DNA from: Oreohelix idahoensis
Taxonomy: Eukaryota; Mollusca; Gastropoda; Stylommatophora; Oreohelicidae
DNA: 64,000 bases
Assembly (NCBI GenBank): GCA_024509875.1
Contig: JAMPIV010000595.1
Location: forward strand, 845,001-909,000
Reading direction: 5' to 3'
Shown here: piece after piece, positions 49,114-61,845 of the stretch
Layout of the letters: every line of letters begins with the position of its first letter
How positions within the stretch are numbered: position 1 is the first letter of the stretch
Translations under genes and position numbers: made by a program
Notes under the pieces: model-generated
The model's database searches: none
What the model saw: only the letters and a program-made list of their open reading frames with translations
What the model was told of the DNA's origin: nothing

Positions 49114-51565
49114 TGTCACAAAATTAACCGTGATACAACGTTAAAATATCTCCAATGATACAACGTAAGGATAAAAACTAATGCGTAAGCTGCTAGAATA
49201 CATGATCGCCCACGCCGCGGGTCATCACCCGCCATGGAAATTAAATTGTTAGACTTGAAGGCAAAACGGAACGGGATGAGAACGGAGATCAAAAGGAAAA
49301 ATCTGACTGAACGCGTGCTTGAAATTAGCAAGGCTAAAAGGACGCAAATTGGTGGGGAAAGGAGGAAAAAGTCACGTTCCCCAAGTTGACATAAAGTAAA
49401 GAAATCGACAAAAGGGACCTTGGATATTATACGCCACAGTCATTTTTTGGACGCTTTTGCGATAACTTAGTCCGTTTATTTGAATGCAGTGATGAACGCA
49501 TTCCAGAAGATTCTAGAAAATATTTGAAAAGTAACTTTTCTTAATAATAATGTTAGGAATATAAAACCTAGCTGGCCGGATGGCCCATCTTGAGCAGTGA
49601 AATAATATGCTTTCATTTATACAGACGGATAGATAATAAGAAAGATATTGACAAAAGACTGTGTTGTTCATATCAACGATCGTCTGCATTGAGATAAAAC
49701 ATGTCACTAATTTTCAAAAAATTGTGGCCTTGAAGACGCAAGTGCTAAAATCTAGTTGGAATGAAGAGACGGGGTGGGATGGTGAATTGTGGCTAAAAAT
49801 AACTTTACAGGCAAAATTGTGTAGGGGAAGACAGAGTTGGTTCAAAAAAACAAGTGTGTTTTTTTGTGAAACGCAAGTAGAGACGGACGGACCAACAGAC
49901 AATAAGGCATACTTGACTGAGGTATGACTGAAATGACTTTTTGGTAGGATATTTGAATTTGAAAAAAGAAAAGGCAGTGATTGGCCATAGATGAATATAT
50001 TATCGGCGCTCAGACGCGCATTTTGTGCCAGTCATTATAAGTTGTCCTAGTAGACACAGTGAATTATTATTAAGTGGTGTAATTCCCAGAAGCTATTGAA
50101 ATATTTAGAGGGACGCCATCCTAAGGCCAGCAGCTCAGCTGAGTTTTGCTAGCATTTAACTGTGTTCTATATTCATAATTCTGGTAAGACTGAAATTATT
50201 TCTTTGTACATTTTAATATTTGTTTAAGGTTTCGAGTGATTTGATACTGCAATAGCATAATCTGTCCCTTACAACAAGTAAGGATTCGCTCTAGACCCCC
50301 CGCCCCAGTTCAGGGTCTAGAGACAAATAAAATACATAAACTCCAGCAAGGATTATGAAGGACAGATCAAGTGTTGAGATCAGTGAAACATATCACCTAT
50401 CCTATTCTATGGCAGGAAACTAATGAACATATTTCAGAATACGTAGTCTGGGAGAACTTAGCCTATGTGAAACCAACTTGGTAAGATGTGTTGTTTGGTC
50501 AGAAAGATCTGACCCGTCTATGTGGTGTTGTTGTTGTGTAGTGTTGTGTCCAGAAATGGTTAGAGGATGGAATTCTGACACATGACTAATACTTTGATTG
50601 CAGAACTGTGAGTTTCAGTTGGCACCAATGCGGTGTCAAATGAGTTGTTGAAAATTACAAGAGTGGACCCGTGCAGTAACATTTTGTCAGACCAGCCTTC
50701 TGATATAGCCCCCAAGCACGGAGAGGTGGGGCCACCAGCCTTCTGATATAGCCCCCAAGCACGGAGAGGTGGGGCCACCAGCCTTCGGATATAGCCCCCA
50801 AGCACGGAGAGGTGGGGCCACCAGATTTCTGATATTGCCCCCAAGCACGGAGAGGTGGGGCCACCAGACTTCTGATATTGCCCCCAAGCACGGAGAGGTG
50901 GGGCCACCAGATCTCAGCACCAGAGCTACACATTCAAGCTACGTGAGCGCCTGGTCTGCTGAGAATTCACCAACTCAACTTATTTGCTAACACACCCATA
51001 AAAATTCCATCCAATAATTGGACAATGTGTAGTCACCATAGACAGGGAGTGATGAGGCCACCCCAACAGCACATCCATTAAGTGTTCTCCCAATTAGATT
51101 ACAACTATAAACAGTAGTAATATTAACTAGTCTAGTAACATACATATGTACACACCTTGCATTTATTATGTAATATTCATGCATTTCTTTCTTAATTGCA
51201 AAACCTTTCATATGTTCTGACCAAATTAAAACCTTGGTTCAGAACAAATAAATTTAAAGAAAATTACTATCAAAATTTTACACACTTGAGTTAGTTCAGT
51301 GTATTATAACATTTATTAATATTATTAGACTTAGTAAATATCTGTGTGTGTATGTAAACTACCACAACACATTACATATCATTACCCTAGACATTTAACG
51401 TAGCCACATTCATTAGTAAAAAAAGATAGGTGTGAGGTCGTAGTGGTAGCAAGAAGGGCCTTCTGACAATTCACAGCTACATTTTATCTCAGGAGCCTTC
51501 ACAGCTGACCTCATGCATCACACTTAGTAATATCACCATCATACAATACCATCAAATCCACTACA
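49114..51565 (+). repeat. 3' LTR of element 2
   Basis: 2452 bp, about 99.8 percent identical in substitutions to the 5' LTR by eye. Differences include C9 against C6 near 43156/50296, a 3-bp ATT gain near 50067 and a GT-repeat change near 51343. It ends CACTACA followed by AGCTC. Confidence 0.95.
50692..50906. repeat. 43-bp tandem repeat, five copies, in the 3' LTR of element 2
   Basis: Same five units as at 43555-43769. Confidence 0.95.
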
Positions 51566-51570
51566 AGCTC

Positions 51571-52060
51571 TGTGGTAAAACTATGTCATCATTATACTGT
51601 AAGATTGTTAAACTATTTCATCATTATACTATACGATTGTTAAACTATTTCACCATTATACTATAAGATTGTTAAACTATTTCATCATTATACTATAAGA
51701 TTGTTAAACTAATTCATCATTATACTATAAGATTGTTAAACTATTTCATCATTATACTATAAGATTGTTAAACTATTTCATCATTATACTATAAGATTGT
51801 TAAACTATTTCATCATTATACTATACGATTGTTAAACTATTTCATCATTATACTATACGATTGTTAAACTATTTCATCATTATACTATACGATTGTTAAA
51901 CTATTTCATCATTATACTATACGATTGTTAAACTATTTCACCATTATACAATACGATTGTTAAACTAATTCATCATTATACTATAAGATTGTTAAACTAT
52001 TTCATCATTATACTATACGATTGTTAAACTATTTCAACATTATACTATAAGATTGTTAAA
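51571..52060. repeat. 32-bp AT-rich satellite, about 15 copies
   Basis: The unit is GATTGTTAAACTATTTCATC plus ATTATACTATAA, with an exact 32-bp spacing. Variation is mainly at one position (TATAAG against TATACG). It starts immediately at the right target duplication of element 2, so element 2 landed at its edge. Confidence 0.95.
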
Positions 52061-52119
52061 AATACCATGGAGAGCGAAAAAAGATAAATGAAGATGTCTT
52101 GAAAGAGGCCAATGCGCAA

Positions 52120-52315
52120 AGGAACTTTATTGCTGACATTAGAAGAAAGCTATCCACTTACGTGGGGCATGATATAAGAAGACAAAACAACTGGAACAAA
52201 TCGTGACAACAGGATAGATTGAAGGAAAAAATAGATAGAGGACAACAGTCGATACTGAAACAAGAAACTGCAATGTTTGACATCAAGGCATGGGAAGACG
52301 CCAACAACAGAATTA
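52120..52315 (+). pseudogene. LINE C-terminal relic
   Basis: One frame reads a degraded version of a LINE tail: GHDIRRQNNWNKS, then after a stop a KEKIDRGQQ-like and IKAWEDANNRINK segment, recalling GH-x-x-R ... TGK-x-EGKRGRGR tails. It contains stops, so it is non-functional. Confidence 0.45.
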
Positions 52316-52352
52316 ATAAAGGACTAGAGATAGAAAGCTGTGGAGAGTAGGG

Positions 52353-53894
52353 CTGTGGAGTCGAGGTGTGGAATCGATCATTTTTAGTGGAGTCGGAGTG
52401 GGTAAAAAAAAATGTTCCGACTCTGACATTTGACGAGACTTAAGTCAAGGCAGATCCACGTTTGATCCATGCAAGGGAGGAGGGCACTTACATAACTTGA
52501 AATAACATTTTAAAGTAGTAGAACTCCTAAAACCACTTTCGTGTTAAAGTACATCCATTTTTTACATAATGTAGGAAGATTACAGTTGCTTCTGATCATA
52601 AATACAGTTTTTATCACAATTGGAAATTTGTTGGCACATTTAGATAAAGCACACATGAAATGAAAATAAACTATATACACTGTCAAATTTCCCGTCATTA
52701 TTAAAATGAAATTATTTTGCTTCATGGCAAATCAGCCATTTGTGTGGATGATTTGTTATTTTGTATTACTGCATGAATGAATGAATAGTTTAAAATGTAT
52801 TCATTTATTCCCACAATTACCATACTTATACATATAAAGCCATTTAAGTGCATAAATTTATGCCATATTGCTAGTTTAAAAAAAACTGTAGTCGAGTCGA
52901 ACCTAATTTCTGGATTCCGGAGTCGGCAAATTTTCTGGCCAGCGGCACAATCCTGGTGGAGATGCATGAGCGCCTACGCCACCAGATATGGTACTTGAAG
53001 AAGACGTTTCAGATATGCGCAACGCACATTTTTTGTTTTCTCCTTGCAGTTGACTAAAACATGTCATTATGTTTTACCTATTGATCACATTTCAACCAAA
53101 GAACCTAACGTAGTCAAGTCCCTGACGAGACAGAAAATTAGAATCGACTTCCGGCATTAGCCACTAGCCTATACTAAGCATATTGGTGTTTCGAGTAAAT
53201 CCTGCTAACGATTTATTGCAAGAAGTAATCGATAAATTAATAGTTTTCCTAATGAAAAATTTTAAGCAATGAAACAATCCCATTAGCTTTTTCGAGAAAA
53301 TGCAGATACAGCGCATACTATACTGTAAAAACTAAGTACAAAATCAAATAAAAGAACGTGCGTTGCATTCAATTTTTTCATGGTGCATTGTTCAATATGT
53401 TAGAAAGATTTACAGCAGCTTTTAGGAAATATTTCGGAATATATTTTTCCAATTCACATGACACAGACTTCCTCGCAAAACGTATGAATACGATCTTTAT
53501 TTGAGAAATTATACATAACAGTACAGAATGAAAACAGTTCATAAAAAATGTGTAGTCACGCGGCTCTGTACAATACAATATTCATTACTGTAAGTAAGAA
53601 ATAATCACATTTAATAGATACAGGATGTTGAAAGGAATATGAGTGGGACATGTGTCCGATTTTGCCCACATAATTATCGATATCTCGGCAAATTTAGTAT
53701 CGCTGTAGTCGATACGCTGTTAAATAATGATTCGGAAATTGTAATGAAATTGTAATCGGAGATCTGTTTGATTGCTCTTTTTTTTAAGTGCTTTGTTGCT
53801 TTTATTTGTCGCACATTATCATTCTTGAAATAAAAAAGTCAAAGCAGGGGTTGGTTAAGGTTAGATTTACCGAGAAGTTCTCTCTTTATCGCAT

Positions 53895-53898
<4 letters not shown>
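52353..53898. other. unassigned spacer
   Basis: GAGTCGG/GACTC-rich phrases at 52355-52440 and 52890-52930 (TGTGGAGTCGAGG, TTCCGACTCTGAC, GGATTCCGGAGTCGG) suggest a small dispersed repeat with its ends at these places, but I cannot assign it. No gene is seen. Confidence 0.35.

Positions 53899-53964
<66 letters not shown>
53899..53964. repeat. (CT)n microsatellite
   Basis: A pure TC dinucleotide tract of about 64 bp. Confidence 0.97.
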
Positions 53965-53969
<5 letters not shown>

Positions 53970-54779
53970 GTGTGTGTAAATATTTCCTACGCCTAACGCT
54001 AAATCCTAACGCTGAACAGGTAACTGTAACCATGTTTTCGGCGTTATGTTTTCTTCTTGCAAATAATAAATGACTAAAAACATAAAAATAAACAATAACA
54101 CGTTCGCAACATAATTTTTTCCTCGCAATTTTTGACAGGTTACTTGCTAATAAGAAAATAAATTATGTCGTCTAATATTTGATGGTAAGCACAAGAAAAG
54201 ACAGTCGGAGAAGTGACATGTTTATCACAGCTCTCAGTGCTGTAATGTCAAGAATTATGAAACAAGACTGATTGAGCTGATGATAACTTGAGAGGAGAGA
54301 TGACTGATAAAATTACATGACACCTAGATGCAACTTCTGTCGTATGTGATGGAAGATTTTTATCAAATATAATTCAGAGACGAAGCACAGATATTTAGAG
54401 AGAACATGAAAGAAGAAAATAAAAAGAACAGAAAAGAAGATAAGTGACAGAAAAGGGACAAACTGTTATTTTTGTTAAAGCCTAGCTTTGAAAGTTAATC
54501 AAGTGAAAGCAAAATGTACGATGTAAATATATCTATACATTTCGGTACAATTTAGTTGTTTTTTCAGTCCTGGATAAGGATAGTAGATTAGAGTTTGGTA
54601 TAATATACAACCTGTTTACAAATTCTGGCCCAGTAAAAGGGTCTTTTGTCCCTCCATCTCTTTGAGTAAAAAGAAAATTGAGAGTGCCCTGCATCCGACA
54701 TTTCGGTCTACATCATAAATCAACAAAATAAACCGATCTGTTTGGTTTCTTTTCCACTCCAACCTCCTTTTATGCTGTA
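53965..54779. other. unassigned spacer
   Basis: Nothing recognised. Confidence 0.3.
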
Positions 54780-56220
<1,441 letters not shown>

Positions 56221-56225
56221 AGTAC

Positions 56226-56343
56226 GGTGGTCGATTTAGCTAGGCTGTTAGAGAACTTTCTTCTCGCAGCGAAGGTACCGGGTTCCGAGATCGAAACCTG
56301 GTAGCGTCACGCGTCATTAATGTAACTGGGCATGTGACTTGAG
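56226..56343 (+). mobile_element. SINE head of the second family
   Basis: It has GATTTAGCTAGGCTGTTAGAG (A-box region), GGTTCCGAGATCGAAACCTGGTAGCGTCACGC and GTAACTGGGCATGTGACTTGAG. It is interrupted at its right end by solo LTR copy 4. Confidence 0.5.
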
Positions 56344-57901
56344 CTACGTGTGACGAAACGGACGACCTCTTCACGATCTTTGTTTCACTCCGGCAGTATC
56401 GGAACATTTGTGGTACTGAATTGTATTATGTGCTCTCAAGTAGCGCACTTTTCTTTCTTTCTTTCGTCGTTAATTTTCTGCTAAGTAGCAGATATTTGAT
56501 TTTATGAAATCATTCAACACTCCTCTCTGAGATGTCACCTATTGTTACCCAGTCACCCTGTCTTGCGGTGAGCAACTGTGATAAGATAGTCGCCGGCGTG
56601 TTTAGATTGAACCGCTGATAAGACGACTCGTTTGGTAACCCAGATGGGCAGACACGGAGTTTTTGAGTACTCATACGACAGATAACGAGATTACTGTCTG
56701 TGTGACACATGTGGCAGACAAGTGTGACATAATCGCTTCCGGGCCGACTTGTTATGACAACGTTACTTTCTAATAAAGTAATAAGCACTACAGCTTACAC
56801 ATGTTGTCATGTGAGTTCCCCGATCTGTCTGTAATTGTGTACACAAGGGCATCGGACATCATATTACTATAAATGGGAGAGTTGACCTCTGCCTTACGTT
56901 CAAAATTATCCGATGTCGAAATATTTTTGAAATCATCACACCCTATCCGCATGATTTGAAATGATTGGATCTTTCTGATTAGATTCATAACAACAATGCT
57001 TGGGAAGATAGGAATATAGTCGGAACATTTCGCAATTTTATTTCTCTGTGAATCTCACGCTCGCCAAGAGTGAAGACTAGACTCATAATTCCGTTTTTTA
57101 ACCGGACCTTTTATTGGAGAACTAAATAAGACTTACAAAGCACAGGAAATCTCTACATTTTAATAAGGAACACCGGGACTAGGAAACTGAAGAAACACAC
57201 GGAGTCAGAGCGGGGATCTATTGTCAAATTAAAGACACCCCAGACGTGTGTAAGAGACCGACTCGTCTCTTTTATTCGTTTGAGCAAAAAGTCTGTAGCC
57301 AGGATTGGCGTAAGTTGTGATTTACATTTCATATTTTATTACTAACATGTGAACTAACATATATATGTATATATAACTATGTGAAGATTAATGGGTGAAA
57401 CTCGCTAGTGGATGTCAAAGTCATTTGAGGCTGGCAACCTCATGGTATAGAATAATGATTCATTAACCACCACTGCACGGGCTGGTGATTGCTTTATTGA
57501 TAGTTTCGTAAAGAGAACTAAAAGCATAAAGTAGTTCCAGGTTCCCTATGGTGCAGGGAGGGAAAATGAAAGAAATGATGTGCTTTCTAAGTATAATACT
57601 TACATTTTCAATGTTACAAATTTAACTTCGATTTAATTATTTTAAAATCACTGCATGTTTGTCTCAGTCAAATTACTACACACACTCTAAACAGAGCTAT
57701 ACTAAAATAATAGAATCCCACTGAGTAAATCAGGGGTGGGGGCTAAACGAGCTGTACTTAAAGTGCTTAAATCCTTCACAAAAGCATCGGCAGAATTACA
57801 GAGTTAACATACTCAGACAAAGTATTGTTCTCGCTTATTCTGAATATCTTGTGAAGACTCCCTATGTAATAGACGTGTCATCACCCTTCTATCTACATCT
57901 C

Positions 57902-58992
57902 TTACTTACTTACTTAGTCGTTCCCCTTCTACCGTGAGGTGTAGAGGTTCGGAAGAGAGAGCGCCAGAGTATCCTATCGGCTGTCTTCCTCCTGGCCTGG
58001 TTCCATTCTAGTCCTCGGTCCTTCAAAGATTGTCTAATGTTGTCCTCCCAGCGGACTCTGGGTCGTCCTGGGGGTCTGGATCCTTGGCTCTTTGTCTCCC
58101 ATGCTTGTCGTGGTAGCCGATCTTCTCCCATTCTGCAGACATGGCCAAACCATCTTAGTTGGGACTGTTCTACTTGGGATTGCAGAGGGTGGGATTTTAG
58201 GCCTTGACGTATAGTCTGGTTGCGGACCATGTCTCTTCTTGTTACTTCAACCACCTTCCTCAGATACCTCAATTCTGAGGTTTGGATCTGGCTTGTGTGG
58301 GTTGTAGTCATTGTCCATGACTCGCATCCATATGTCAAGAGTGGGACATAGGTGGAGCGGTATACAGCCATCTTCGATTTCTTACCAACCTCTCTCTTGC
58401 TGAGGAATCCTCGATTTATGGACTGAAAAAGTCTCCCAGCTGCTGCTTTTCGAATGGCCAACTCTCCTTTGATGCCTTCCTTTCGGTCTATAATAGCTCC
58501 GAGGTATTTAAAGTGGTCGACCTGCTCCAGGACCTGTTCTCCCAGCTTAATCTGATGTCTTCTTTCTTCTCGTGACATCACCATGGTTTTTGTTTTAGAG
58601 CTGCTTATGACCATCCCTCTCTTCTCCAGATCTTCTTTCTAGACTTGCAGGTTGGATTGGAGATATGCCTCTGATTTAGCAATCAGGGCAACATCATCAG
58701 CAAATGCCAGCTCTGAAATATAAACCTCTCTCATCTTCCAGTACCCCACTGAATACTTTCTTGTTCTCTCCTTACATGCCTTGATGACATCGCCCATGAG
58801 GAGTATGAAAAGATAAGGTGACAGGATATCACCTTGTCTTACAGTCCTGAACTCTTCTGACTTATGGTTTGCTGTCCTCTCATAATTTCTGCAAGACTTG
58901 TAGAAGCTCTGCATAGCATGAATCAGAGGTGCTAGAATGTTCTTCCTTGCCAAACAGTCCCAAAGTTTGCTTCTGGGGACCCTGTCAAACGC
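57902..58992 (-). mobile_element. 5'-truncated RTE-like LINE insertion, 9-bp target duplication
   Basis: The direct repeat CTACATCTC at 57893-57901 and 58993-59001 flanks it; copy 2 of the host LTR has the uninterrupted target. It is inserted in minus orientation and ends in a (TAAG)n tail. Only the 3' 1.1 kb of the LINE is present, as usual for target-primed reverse transcription. Confidence 0.9.
57910..58992 (-). pseudogene. LINE reverse transcriptase C-terminal part, one in-frame stop
   Basis: One frame runs the length of the insertion with a single TAG at 58639-58641. The first part holds VRQGDILSPYLF and the catalytic FADDVALI. The second holds the characteristic tail: YLGAIIDR, YGCESWTMT, RRDMVRN, LRWFGHVCRM and RPPGRPRVRWEDNI. 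This tail type is common to RTE-related LINEs of many animals. The stop codon TAA is supplied by the TAAG tail itself, so there is almost no 3' untranslated sequence. The protein would reverse-transcribe LINE RNA at a nicked target; this copy lacks the endonuclease and most of the RT. Confidence 0.88.
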
Positions 58993-59129
58993 CTACATCT
59001 CTGCCAAGAGTAATCTTGTCCGAAGGTAGATACCTTTGAAGCCCATATTAGATACTCTTGAGATTTGGCCACTGGTGGACCACTACTGCAAAGCAAAGGA
59101 GGCAATACCGTCACACTACGGAAGGCAAG

Positions 59130-59740
59130 GGCAGCTTCTTATTCTTCTTGTGATCGCATCTTTGATGTTTACACCGTCAGACGAGTTCTCATGATGAATT
59201 CGACCGTTGTCTGGAGTTCCTCTTTAGCTCCGTACAACGTTGAGTTTAGTGTTGAGTCATTGGGCCAGTATATCTTTCTTAATTGGTCGTACAGAGGACA
59301 ATCCTGTAGAACATGCGGAGCAATTTGTTCGTTTAATCCACATGTGCACAGTGTTGAAGCAGACAGTCGTAGCTTGTACATGTGTTTATTCAGTTTGTTA
59401 AGCTCTGTCCTGCGGCGAAGAATGGTGATTTGTCCCTGCCGGTCAAGAGTGTGGTGGTCGTCGTTGGGTTGATTCTTTTCTCTTCTGATAGCCTGGCTTG
59501 CTCTCTTTTTCTCAAAGTATGTGATTTCATTACCCTCTTGTTCACATTCTCCTCCCTTTTTTGCAAGTTTATCTGCCTTTTCATTTCTGGGTACAGCACA
59601 ATGGGATGGTACTCAGTGAAGTATGGTTCGCTTTTTGGCAGCTACCTTGCTTAGTTCATTTCCCAGATGCGGGAGTTTACCACCCTTGAGAGCTTGCAGT
59701 ACAGACAGTGCATCTGTGAGGATGACTACTGGTGGCAGTC
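59130..59740 (-). pseudogene. RNase-H-bearing LINE relic
   Basis: The minus strand encodes TDALSVLQAL, then VPSHCAVPRNEKADKLAKKG, the end of an RNase H domain as found in I- or Jockey-type LINEs. The usual tryptophan before VPSH is now TGA. After a stretch in shifting frames comes KLRLSASTLCTCGLNEQ followed by HVLQDCPLYDQLR, the conserved cysteine/histidine C-terminal motif. It is a different LINE type from the neighbours at 57902 and 60893. Confidence 0.75.
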
Positions 59741-59744
59741 GATG

Positions 59745-59855
59745 TTATAAGGGAATTGGTCGCCCCCACCTCATACAGTTGGACCTAGTATAGGGAAGTC
59801 TCGACCACTTCGCTCCCCTACGGCAGTATGTGCTACGGAACTACCTTTCCCTTTT
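59745..59855 (+). mobile_element. SINE 3' fragment of the second family
   Basis: GGGAATTGGTCGCCCCCACCTCATA, CAGTTGGACCTAGTATAG and CCCCTACGGCAGTATG match the body of the SINEs at 18285 and 32505. Confidence 0.6.
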
Positions 59856-60665
59856 TTATTCTTACACAACACGAAAAGTCAGGAGTATACTACCCCTTTC
59901 GAAGAATGGGCAGTGGATAGATGAATGAATAGCTTACTGGTAGCCTTGGATATGTAATCACCATAGATAGCTAAGAAATCTTGGAAAATATAGAAATAAT
60001 GGACGACAGAATGATTATGCTGCAAACAGAGATAAGTCACAGAGCACACGAAGATGATGCAGAAGGTTCTGAAGAAATTATTGAAATGGTTTTGACAAAG
60101 TGTGCTGTGGCAATAGGGACAATTGCTTCTATTGGAAATATATTAGACATTGCCGAGTTAATGTAAACGTTATAGCACTAACGGTATAAATGGCGAGTCA
60201 ATGTAAACGTTATAGCACTAACGGTATCAATGTGGTTACGCAAATAAAGTGTTTGGTTTGGTTTTGGTTTTAAGGACCAAATTCATTACACATGGACAAC
60301 TCCATAAGTGCTCCGATCTGCTCCCTGAAATTACACACAGAGGATCTCAGCACAGCGCACGAACTCGGTAGCACCGGCAAGGATTCCAATGTGAGTATAC
60401 TGGAATCACACGTTCTATTAATATTTTTTGGGGTGGATAGATTTTCTGATGTTTAAATTTTGCCAGGGCAGCAGCCGTATGGCCCACTCTTTGCGATTTC
60501 CAACTGCCGAGAGATTTTTAATGTGCACATGGGACCTCCTACTTTTTTAGCCCTTATCAGAGCAAGCTCGGCATCCAATCTTACTAACGAGGAGATTGGT
60601 GATTTGGGGGGGGGGGGGGGGGATATGACATCATTAGGAACAACGGGTTTTGAATAACATTTACA
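59856..60665. other. spacer with a 2-copy tandem repeat and a G tract
   Basis: About 40 bp around AATGTAAACGTTATAGCACTA is duplicated at 60162-60230. A run of about 18 G lies at 60606-60623. A dispersed repeat may occupy 60240-60600, but I cannot define its ends. Confidence 0.35.
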
Positions 60666-60671
60666 TCAGTT

Positions 60672-60750
60672 ATATTCAGTGAGCTGCGAGCGAACCGATA
60701 ACTTTAGAATTAGAGGCGGACACCATACCACTGAGCCATTCTGACCACAG
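60672..60750 (-). mobile_element. tRNA-like SINE head
   Basis: The reverse complement contains TGGCTCAGTGGTATGG (A box) and GGTTCGCTCGC (B-box-like) about 40 bp apart. It has no complete tRNA fold that I could see, and other SINE heads here share the layout, so a SINE is preferred over a tRNA gene. Confidence 0.45.
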
Positions 60751-60892
60751 ATTATTGGAACCACAGTATACATTTCCAGTGGAACAGTAAACAGTAAACA
60801 TACATAAGATACCAAACATAAAGATGTTTAGAGTTATAGCACATCCTGGAAAAGAGATGGCAACAAAGATTATCATTCTAATATTCAATTCA

Positions 60893-61845
60893 TTCAATAC
60901 ACTTTAGCTCCCCAAGGAGCATAGACCTTCAAGAAACACAAGCCAAATCTTTCTGTCCTGTGCCATCCGCTCGTTCTTTCCAGGTTTTCCTCATCATTTT
61001 CACCTCTGTTTCCAGTTCTCCTCTCCATGTGTTTTTTGGTCTACTTTTGCCTCTCTTTCCCTGTGGATTCCAGAACAAGGACTGCCTTGCAATGCCATCA
61101 ACAGGTTTCTTCAATGTGTGTCCTATCCATCGCCAGCGTCTTTCTCTCAACTCCCGCTCCACTGGCACCCGTCTGGCTCCTGTCATCAATTCCACATTTG
61201 TGACTTTGTCATACCATTTCTGTCCTTCTATTCTACGCAAGCACCCGTTTATAAAAGTCTGTAGCTCTCCGTGTCCCAGAGCCACACAATAGGACTGACT
61301 TCACACTTGAGCCGAAGATTCCTACTTTCGTGTTGCACTTGATTTATCGCTTCTCCACATGTTTCCCAATGCAATGAAAGCCCCTCTAGTTTTTTGTATT
61401 CTTATTTTGATATCACTGTCTGTCCCTCCAACTTTGTCTATATTACTTCCAAGATATGTGTACGATTCTACATCTTTTAGTGGTGTTTCTTCAAGTTCAA
61501 CCTTGTTATCATTTCTTGCATTTATTCTCATAATGTTTGTCTTTTCCCTGTGTATTTTCAGGCCCACTTGTTGTGACCTCTCATCGAGAATTTTCATTTT
61601 CTCATGCATCTGATTATGGTTATGGGACAGAAGAGCCACGTCATCTGCAAAATCCAGAGTCAGATTCCACTGGATTCCATTTCTGTTGTGTGATGTCGAT
61701 GTTTTCATAACCCAATCTATTGCTAGTAAGAAAAGAAATGGAAACAAGAGGCATCCCTATCTCCCTCCCGTTCTAATCCTAAACGGTTCTGTAAGTTGTC
61801 CTTCATGAAGAACTCTGCATGTCATGTCTTCATAGGTGTCACAGC
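60893..61845 (-). pseudogene. RTE-like LINE, 3' part, degenerate
   Basis: Minus-strand fragments in order: the RT segment FPFLFLLAIDWVMK, the active site DFADDVALLSH, YTYLGSNIDK, then after a break QTFINGCLRR, RWRWIGHTLKKP, WNPQGKRGKSRPKNTWRGE and the C-terminus near WKERADGTGQKDLACVS. Upstream (61760-61845) a stop interrupts the VRQGC-type motif, and 61285-61324 contains a stop and a frame change. It is the best copy of the family whose pieces lie at 17960, 18950, 31243, 36070 and 41540. Confidence 0.85.

Larger units (their letters stand above)
41978..51565 (+). mobile_element. Gmr1-like Ty3/gypsy LTR retrotransposon (element 2), integrase before RT
   Basis: A complete 9588-bp insertion. 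LTRs are 41978-44431 and 49114-51565, both starting TGTCACAAAATTAACC and ending CACTACA. The 5-bp target duplication AGCTC stands at 41973-41977 and 51566-51570. By eye I count about five substitutions and five small indels between the LTRs, so the insertion is very recent. Two overlapping ORFs encode Gag-PR-IN and RT-RH. This order, with integrase upstream of reverse transcriptase but gypsy-like sequences, is the hallmark of Gmr1-like elements, first described from deuterostomes. A polypurine tract precedes the 3' LTR. No confident primer-binding site was found; TGGGGTCTCTTGG at 44437 is a candidate. Despite its youth the copy carries a catalytic-site substitution in integrase. Confidence 0.95.
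56349..59115 (+). mobile_element. solo LTR, copy 4, split by a LINE, with 5-bp target duplication
   Basis: It starts TGTGACGAAACGG and ends GCAATACCGTCACA. The 5-bp duplication CTACG stands at 56344-56348 and 59116-59120. It aligns by eye with copy 2 from end to end. Removing the nested LINE and its 9-bp duplication leaves about 1667 bp. Confidence 0.85.

Noticed and set aside
60672..60750. tRNA gene on the minus strand
   Set aside because: I could not complete a cloverleaf; similar heads in the window belong to SINEs. A tRNA search program would settle it.
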